Assembly: GCF_932294415.1 (NCBI RefSeq)
Contig: NC_065545.1
Location: 42,570,327 to 42,634,326, forward strand
From: Quercus robur
Taxonomy: Eukaryota > Streptophyta > Magnoliopsida > Fagales > Fagaceae
Direction of reading: 5' to 3'
DNA length: 64,000 nucleotides
In this document: piece after piece, positions 57,801-64,000 of the stretch
Layout: every line of letters starts with the position of its first letter
Position numbering within the stretch: position 1 is the stretch's first letter
Translations under genes and position numbers: made by a program
Notes under the pieces: generated by a model
Told to the model about the DNA's origin: nothing
The model's input: the letters and a program-made list of their open reading frames with translations, nothing else
Databases searched by the model: none

Positions 57801-60800
57801 CGTGAAATTTTCTAATAAAAGAAATGATGGAGACCAAATAAGAGGTAAAAAACCAGAACACTTACCATAACTTCCATCATCATTTCGGCGCCAATATCGC
57901 ACATAACAAAGATCACGAGGCCACACAAACCTGCAACAGCATGGATTGGTAGGTACAGTTAAAGAGATATTATGCAGTTAAAGAGATATTATGCATACGA
58001 TTTTAGAAAGGAAGGAGGAAGCTTTCTTCCTGACAACCGAAACGACTAAAACTTAAAACTACAACAAAAAAATTTTTATGATATGACATTTAAAAGGGAA
58101 AAAAACTTATCCTTGAACAAAGAGTCAAAGACAAATAGTTAAAACAACAGGTCTTCAAAATTAATTATGAAATTATAATAGATAGAAAGTCCTCTAGAAG
58201 ACGTACAAGAGGGGGGGAAAGCATTTTTAAAGTAGTTCTCAAGGATAAGAATGCAAAAGAGCCCAGTTAATCCAAACATTGAACCTAGACAAAAACAAAT
58301 TAACAAAATGATGTTCCTAAAGCACTAGCTGAAGTTAAAAATATGGACTAGGAACAACTTTTAGAGAGAATTATGACATTTTCCATTCAGTATAATGAAT
58401 TCTTTTATAAAGTTTAAGGTGATATAGGTTGTTTAGACATAAGCAAGCTAGTCCGCACCATAACAGCTTTCCTGTGTCATTGTCTTGCTAATAGCTCTGA
58501 GCAGCTTCCTTTTCTTTCTTTCTTTTTTTTTCCAGGGGGGGGGGGGGGGGGGGGGGGGGGGCAGGTATATAGGGGGGAGGGGCGCTGGTTGGATTCAAAC
58601 CCTAGTGCCCAGGTACCACAAGAGGTGGTGGAACCACTGGGAGTATCCCTCAAACTCCCAACTCCAATGAGCAACCTTTCTAGTTAGCAATCTTCAAATA
58701 AAACACTAATAGCAAACTACTCATGACTATAACAATGCATATTAGGTATATCCCCACAACACACACAAATACCATTATTTTGGGCGTATAAAAAAATTTG
58801 TAACACAACGAAATAAACTTGCAGAGATTAGAACACATCCAGATGCTCACTTTATGATCAGTTGGGAAGCGGTAATTGGGTAAGCAAAGGAGCACCAGGA
58901 TTTGATAATTTTTCTTCAAAAATCTATTAACTCATGCTTGAAGTAATATAAAAATTATATAAATTCTAACGCATTAATTTGGAGAGAACATTACATCGGA
59001 AACCAGTCCAACTGAAGTCTGTGATAAAGTAATGCCGTATGTCCATCTACCTCCTCAACTAAACTACCATACTGGAAACTGCAATCCCACCTGTACATCG
59101 CATGGAAAGGGAGGAAAAAAACAACACACTTTAGAAGTACAAACAAGACAAGAAAATTATATTTTAAACATGGAATTGGGGCTAAGTCAAAACATTCTGG
59201 AGCTTTTTAGATCCACAAAGAAAATCTTTTAGAAAAGAAAACAGAGTAATTCAAATGCTCTAAAGCCACATGAGATCACGTTACATGGGCATAGTCATAT
59301 AGGTGCACACAAGGACAGAAATACATGTCTGAATGTTGTATTAAACACAGACATGAAACACTGAGATTTAAACATAAATATTCAAACACCTTTTACAACA
59401 GAAGCCAATCACCAAAATATTCCAATTAAATAGCAAATGAAGACCGCCAATAACAAAATGAAGCAACAAAAGATCCAAAATAGAATAAAATGCAAGCCAT
59501 GCGTAATAAAGCTTTTAAAGTTGAAAAAATATATCAGTTTAAACTATTTTGAATTACCTCTAAGAGTCTGAGTACCACATGTGCGAACTAATCTATATTC
59601 CATTCTACAACATCTGCATATGAGTTTATTATCCTAGAAATTTATAACTTCAAAAACAAAAAAGAAATCCAAACAACATAATTTAACATTGTAGACAACC
59701 CCTAATCGTATAGATCAATGCATATGACAGCCCTCTAGTTCACAGATCAGCATATGATTTAAAAGAAAACACTTGGGGTGTAAACTACCTATGACATTGA
59801 AAAACAAAGGATAATAAAGATCTTGTATGCAACCCCCTAAAGAGATTTCAAGCTTCCAAAACAAGCCCCCTAAGGAATTGCTTCCTGCAGTTATTTTCTA
59901 TCGTCAAGACATCAGGTCCATGCAATTTTGGCGGGTTTAATCTCAATGGATCAACAATTTTCAGTAGCTATTGACAGTGTAGTAAATGCCATTTGGGGGA
60001 AAATTCCTTTATCATGAACTAATTTCTAAAGGGGATTATCAATCACTAAGAATAAGCATGAGGTAGTATTTGGACAACCTATAAGAAAATGGCATACTTG
60101 ATTGCTAGTCAATTTTTTAAAGACACAATTGCTAGTCATTATAACTAATTCTTGTGCTTCCTCATTTTAGTCTGAAAGGCATCAGAGAAAGATGTGGTCA
60201 TGCATCTCAAAAGTACTTGCAACCATGGAACATGACTTGGGCAATAAATATTACAGCAAGTCTTCCTTGTACATGAGGAAGGCAGGAGATTTATGATACC
60301 ATGAGTGTTAAGATCATAATGAGGTAATCTGGCATAGTCCTCAGAAAACTAATTAAAATAGAAGCACACAGACCAACAATGAAATTTCCAGATCTTGGCT
60401 AGGTAAAATCAGACACTTGATCTTCAATATAATGCATGCTTCAGCATATAGGAAGTGACAGATGATGTTAAGCCAAGAGCCTTGTAACTCAATTAGCAAT
60501 TCCTAGTGTTTCCAACAGACACCTAGGGTTCAAATCTCCCTTCTCCAACTATCGAATTCTAAAAATAAATAAAAAAATTTAAAAAATTTGTTTGATAAAT
60601 AAAAAATAAAAGTGACAAAAGGATGTTAGTTGTGATTGCACAACTGTGGCAATTAAGGCTCTGTTTGTTTTAGTGGAAAATATTTTCTGCATATCCGGAT
60701 GTTCGGTACAATAAAAATCGCAAGCCAAGATGATATATTTTCTATGATCTATAGAAAACAAACTCGATAGAGTGGAAACATTTCACAAGAATGTCACATA

Positions 60801-63800
60801 CTCAACAAATCACCACAAATAATCACCACACCATGAGAAAAATTCTCTCCCATGCCCCCCCTTCTCTCCATAGACTGACAATTGACCACCATTGAATTTT
60901 TTTTACTCAAGTCAATTATTTTCTCATTCAATTGGTCACGTAAATTCAGAATTTGGGATCTGTTTTGATCTGAGGCTCCTAAATGGCCCAAAAAAATAGA
61001 CATTGTTTTCCAATTTAGGGTTCCATGAATGAAAGTTTTTGTTCAAATAATTATTTGAAATTACAAAAAATGTAAATGATTTTTCATCCGAGTCAACAAC
61101 AGAAAATGTTTTCTATCTCATTTTCAGAGTCACAACTAAACAGAGGAAAATGGGTCAATTTTCCATAAAATGCTTTCTAAACAAAAAGAGATTAGCCAAG
61201 AGGTGAAAAGTATAATCCAAGAAAAGTAACCAAGACTGGTTAACCAATAGAAGATCAAATTTATCCCAAAGAGAGGAATAAAGCATATAATAAGATGAAA
61301 GCCTGCCCACAAAAAGTAATTTAATTTTCCAAACAATATGGTTAACTTGAAAAGCAACAATTTCAACGACCACCAGAAATACCGTTTTAAAACCTTCTAG
61401 CTTTCAGATAGTCCTTCAAATAGAGTACATGACTCTTTTTTCTTTTTTCTTTTTTTTGGGTAGTTCTATAGCTACAATGGAGGAGCGGAGATTTGAAACC
61501 TCATCTCTGTTGGAAACACCAGGAAATGGCAATTGCACTACAAGGATTTCCAAACTGCCGCACTTCCACCTTTGCATATTTATTTGCTTTTCCCAATGCC
61601 CATAATCTATTTCCATCCTAAACCACCCTTTAAATCAAATCCATAAAGGTGGCAATCAACTCTTACTCCCAATCTTGCACCAATTGGGTAAAAATGACAT
61701 TCCAATGATATCTATCCCCTGAGAAAGATATTAGCTCTGCCACAATGCAGCTCTTATATGTGGAATGCCATACAACTCTGGGAAATTATCTTACAGAGGA
61801 AGCCCCCCTCACCAAGAATCATGGCAGAATTTAATAGAAAAGCAATCACCCACCTTAAAGCTGAGAAAATGATTAAACATATCTCACCCCTTCTTGATAC
61901 TCTTCCAAAGGCAAACCCCATAAGGCCCCTATACATTATTAGAACCCCAACCCCCCACATACTGCCATATTTAGTGTCCACTACCCTTCCCCAAAAAGCA
62001 TCCCTCTCCATTGCATACCACCACAACCACTTCCCCAACAGAGCTTATTAAAAAGGACCAAGTCTCGGATGCCTAATCCCCCATTTTGAAGTGGTTCACA
62101 GGCACTCCTCCAACTAACTAGGTGATATTTAAACTCATCTCCCACCCCTCCCCATAGAAAATCCCTTTGTAATTATTCAATACACTGAGCAACACTCATT
62201 TTAGAGGATAGTATTACTGTACAGGTCTTTATCTCCTACTACTTGTGAGGGAACCACTAATGTTCCAACCAAAGTTTTTTATATGTATTCTTGTATAAAT
62301 AGCACAAAGGGTCCAGATGTCTAAATAAATGTTCCTAAACATGAACATGCACACATGCAGGTATACATAGTGAACTCTTGCTGCATACATCAAGGGCAGT
62401 ACAGCAATGCACTTTTAGGGTTATCTGTAAAAGAATTATTTGAAAAGGGAAAACACCTACTCAAACCGTGTCCCATCCATGCTCATAACAAGTTCAAATA
62501 TTTCTTCACATGTAGCCTCCACAACACCAACAGCCTTCATTGCTCTACTACAGCTTCGTGGCTGCAGAAGGAAAACCATAAGTAATGATCTTGAACTAAA
62601 ACAACCGAATTATAATCATGTTATGTAAGAGAAAGAAAGAAACAATGCCATACAAGGTAATCAACTTCCAGAAGTTCTTCAAAAATGCGAAGTCCTGTCA
62701 GTGTTAACAAAAAGAAATCATAAGTGATTCATCTATTTGGCTATGCCATTAAATGTTGCATCATACACCAATCATATCACCAAATCCAATTCCTTAAGCA
62801 AGCTTTCTAAAAATTTTCATTCTGAGCTAAACTGCTAATAAAGGATGTAAGAAAATACTTGCCGTTTTGGCATTGAAGAAGTCGCCAATGCTTTCTAGAA
62901 AATGCTTGATTGTTAGTATTATGGTTCGATAATTCCGAGTCTAATTCACACGTCCAGTCAAACACTGAATCCGGAAGACCTGTGCCACTTATATAAAGAT
63001 GATGAGATTCAAGTAAAGAATGCATCTACTGGAACAAAAAAAAGAAAAGGATTTAAAGAAAACCATTTCCAATCGTTGTTCTCCGAGACAAATTTGGATT
63101 AGCATCATCTTCATCTTCTTGTGCACTGAACCTGCACAAAAGAATCGAAGATTATTATTTATGAAGCAGGGAGAACAAATAAAAATCATGTATTTTATAA
63201 GCAATACAAAGTACAAGAGTACAATATTGAATACGGAACAATTTCTCAGTAATGCAATCAAAAACACAACATAAGCTGCATAAACAGTATTAAGGCAACA
63301 GATACAAGACAAACCAACATTACCCAATTACACATGAACAAAGCAACATGACAAAAATTAACCTTAGGCCAGAGATAAATTGAATTAAATACAAGATTTT
63401 GACTTATCAAAAAAAAAAATTAATACAAGATTTTAAAAGGAAAAAAGGGAAAAGGTATTTATAAATTAATTACTAGCAAACATCTAAATCTATATCTGTC
63501 AAGTCTATGAAACATCTAATATGGGTATATTCAAATCCAGAAACATAAATAATTATGCTAACATTGCACATAAAATGCAGAGAAGCATTTCTCTAATAGC
63601 AGTTTAAAGTTTATAACAAAAACAAGTGCAGAAAGCAAAGCTAAAATACTAATCTATATCAGTCAAATCTTTTAAACGTTTAATAGAATTGTAACATAAT
63701 GCAAATACTACACATAAATTTCTTTTTTTTATATAGGTATTAAAAAAATATCACCATTGCCGGGGATCGAAATAAATTTCATCTACTAATAATAACGACT

Positions 63801-64000
63801 AAAAGAAGAAGAGAAAAGCTAATTTAGTAAAGTACTTACTGACTTTCGCGGTCAGATGATGAAGCAGTCCTCCCATTATCCATCCCAGGTTTATATTCAA
63901 AAGAAACATATTTGTTACCGTTTGCAACTTGTGATCCCTGATGCTGCACACATGAACATTCAATGAGTACCATATGCGCCAAACCTTACAATGCAGGAAC
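45815..64000 (-). CDS. EDR2: EDR2 (ENHANCED DISEASE RESISTANCE 2), 5' end beyond the window
   Basis: Eighteen minus-strand exons: 63943-63840, 63131-63064, 62979-62863, 62694-62654, 62561-62461, 59090-58995, 57930-57866, 57777-57706, 57578-57423, 55043-54808, 54730-54691, 54569-54415, 54305-54204, 51532-51488, 51385-51245, 47874-47779, 47644-47543 and 45922-45815, 1845 nt (614 residues plus stop) with every phase closing. Landmarks: NGNKYVSFEYKPGMDNGR (after the PH domain), then the START lipid-binding domain from QAFSRKHWRLLQC through MKAVGVVEATCEEIFEL to MQIDLKGWGVGY, an acidic linker (MDEYSDDDEEFQI), then the EDR2_C/DUF1336 domain with AGKHLMDLVAVDWFKDTKRI, VPGSLLQRFVDGDDEFRNS and DVDIGSSTVANGVLGL. 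Arabidopsis EDR2 (about 720 residues) limits cell death and salicylate-dependent mildew resistance and binds phosphoinositide; about 100 N-terminal residues are missing here. One intron uses a GC donor. The introns carry many retroposons. Confidence 0.95.
48395..48525 (-). mobile_element. tRNA-derived SINE in EDR2 intron
   Basis: On the minus strand: 'agctctagctcagctttctc' (A-box-like), 'gtgagattgtaggttcaaaa' (B-box-like, GGTTCAAAACC), then a tail of AT-rich sequence. It is not a tRNA gene because no cloverleaf can be drawn. A related copy lies at 55343-55445. Confidence 0.6.
49055..50115. mobile_element. Foldback MITE split by a second element
   Basis: The outer arms pair: 'ctaactttagtgtcgctgtc' plus 'attttaaccccttaagt' on the left, and in reverse from the right 'ctaactttgatgtggctatc' plus 'attttggtccctcaagt'. 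A second, smaller inverted copy ('caattaaccccctgaacttt') stands near 49110-49250. The stretch about 49265-50045 has its own ends ('gtgttaaaagcgtgcctta' versus reversed 'ggtaaaagtgtcaagcgc') and seems inserted. Limits approximate. Confidence 0.55.
50163..50420 (+). mobile_element. 5'-truncated LINE with 20-bp target duplication
   Basis: Encodes the last part of a LINE RNase H (NVAVRWVPRICNEAAHILAK, ending SSGLL), then a 3' UTR ending TTCTGATTATC plus 8 A. The 20-bp copies GGATGTGCCATGATACAACA stand at 50143-50162 and 50421-50440. Opposite to EDR2, in its intron. The identical target copies suggest a young insertion. Confidence 0.92.
50774..51059 (+). mobile_element. SMART/TRIM miniature LTR retrotransposon (286 bp)
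   Basis: LTR1 50774-50850 and LTR2 50979-51059, both TGTTA...TTTATCA, similar in sequence. Right after LTR1 stands TAGTATCAGAGC, one base from the initiator-Met tRNA primer site TGGTATCAGAGC. Before LTR2 is a purine-rich GGGAAGGAAAG. The 5-bp duplication ATTAG lies at 50769-50773 and 51060-51064. No protein is encoded. All cis parts of an LTR retrotransposon fit into 286 bp. It lies in an EDR2 intron, opposite to the gene. Confidence 0.93.
52666..52698 (+). mobile_element. Tail-only retroposon insertion in EDR2 intron
   Basis: ATCAAATTACC plus a poly-A run, bounded by two copies of ACTCAATTTAACT (52653-52665 and 52699-52711). Confidence 0.65.
53030..53345 (-). mobile_element. LINE 3' fragment in EDR2 intron
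   Basis: The minus strand encodes VQHCVLWCLWRERNGRYFEG and LLHSLFDWSSVL, a LINE C terminus without RNase H, followed by a short 3' UTR and poly-A (poly-T here near 53049). It belongs to the same family as 55215-55314, sharing the 'gtgtacttgggtattttgat'-like end. Confidence 0.75.
53362..53395 (+). mobile_element. Tail-only retroposon insertion in EDR2 intron
   Basis: A T-run, ATCTATC and about 15 A, between two copies of ACATCTTTGATTTTTT (53346-53361 and 53396-53411). The exact left limit is blurred by the T-run. Confidence 0.65.
55215..55314 (-). mobile_element. Very short 5'-truncated LINE in EDR2 intron
   Basis: About 82 bp of LINE 3' end plus an 18-base poly-A (poly-T here). The 17-bp target copies ACAAAGTC(C/T)TTAAAATG stand at 55198-55214 and 55315-55331 with one mismatch. 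Same family as 53030-53345. Confidence 0.85.
55343..55445 (-). mobile_element. SINE, diverged copy
   Basis: The minus strand 'cttcctacaagaatggatgg' and 'gcatgtgtaatttactaata' parallels the 48395-48525 SINE. The B-box region is altered. Lies directly beside the 55215-55314 LINE. Confidence 0.5.
55640..56750. repeat. LTR-derived fragments in EDR2 intron
   Basis: Sequence around 55900-56330 resembles an LTR (TATA-like 'ctttatatatatatatagg', then 'cttgttggccttttttg'). At 56340-56440 part of the family seen at 1070-1420 stands inverted. At 56455-56600 an about 80-bp unit ('gtattcttctcctcgaattg' then 'aatagataactaaaac') occurs twice. No coding. Confidence 0.5.
58538..58561. repeat. Long G homopolymer
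   Basis: An uninterrupted run of about 24 G in EDR2 intron, next to CTTT repeats. The length may be affected by sequencing error. Confidence 0.8.
60473..60590 (+). mobile_element. tRNA-derived SINE, family 2, copy 1
   Basis: 'ccttgtaactcaattagcaa' (A-box-like) and 'cctagggttcaaatctccc' (B box), ending in A-rich repeats. Homologous, in reverse, to 61430-61570. Confidence 0.65.
61430..61570 (-). mobile_element. tRNA-derived SINE, family 2, copy 2
   Basis: On the minus strand 'ccttgtagtgcaattgccat', 'ctggtgtttccaacaga' and 'ggtttcaaatctccgctcc', then a poly-A-rich tail. Shares the 'gtgtttccaacaga' block with copy 1 in the same intron but in the opposite orientation. Confidence 0.65.
63401..63421 (+). 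mobile_element. Tail-only retroposon insertion in EDR2 intron
   Basis: GACTTATC plus a short poly-A, between two copies of AATACAAGATTTT (63388-63400 and 63422-63434). The TATCAAAA end matches the LINE at 50163. Confidence 0.65.

Overview
This is nuclear DNA of a flowering plant, most likely a woody eudicot. The evidence is GT-AG introns in AT-rich spacers, plant-only proteins (LPA3, EDR2, family-1 UDP-glycosyltransferases) and many plant transposons at different stages of decay. I lean towards a rosid tree, but nothing here fixes the species. I found no operon, CRISPR array, rRNA or true tRNA gene.

Layout. 1-5000: old repeat debris, a small Harbinger-type MITE, and a minus-strand gene for a small plant membrane protein (four exons found, 4700 down to 3538). 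5000-10000: AT-rich repeats, a 170-bp tandem array, and a foldback element split by a 2.7-kb solo LTR with a clean 5-bp target duplication. 10960-16247 (+): complete eight-exon LPA3, a chloroplast factor for photosystem II assembly. 16250-24575: relics, namely a dead copia element split by a hAT-type MITE, a LINE piece, a solo LTR inside a MITE, and a second Harbinger MITE. 24585-31560: an intact-ended, recent Ty3/gypsy element (probably Tat lineage) carrying only gag-protease plus a spliced antisense gene. 31560-33300: more MITEs and an AACTCGAGTT-rich stretch. 33404-39661 (+): two intronless UDP-glycosyltransferases, a diverged tandem pair with a solo LTR between them. 40510-41260 (-): mitochondrial ribosomal protein mL41, with a broken histone H4 copy just upstream. 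44360-45310 (-): a LINE 3' end. 45815-64000 (-): most of EDR2, 18 exons, with the N-terminal PH-domain part beyond the right edge.

The host genes are unrelated housekeeping or defence genes and do not form one pathway. LPA3 acts in the thylakoid, mL41 in the mitochondrial ribosome, the UGTs in small-molecule glucosylation and EDR2 in lipid-linked control of cell death. Exon boundaries of LPA3, mL41 and EDR2 were set by hand; reading frame and splice phase close exactly across all listed exons.

I did not find a convincing new biological system. The most interesting signals are: (a) a gag-protease element with a spliced antisense gene holding a single in-frame stop; (b) Pro-rich and Gly-rich low-complexity loops at the same place in the two UGTs; (c) several retroposon insertions that are little more than a poly(A) tail yet keep target duplications, mostly in EDR2 introns; (d) a complete 286-bp miniature LTR element in an EDR2 intron; (e) a partial tandem duplication of LPA3 exon 7.
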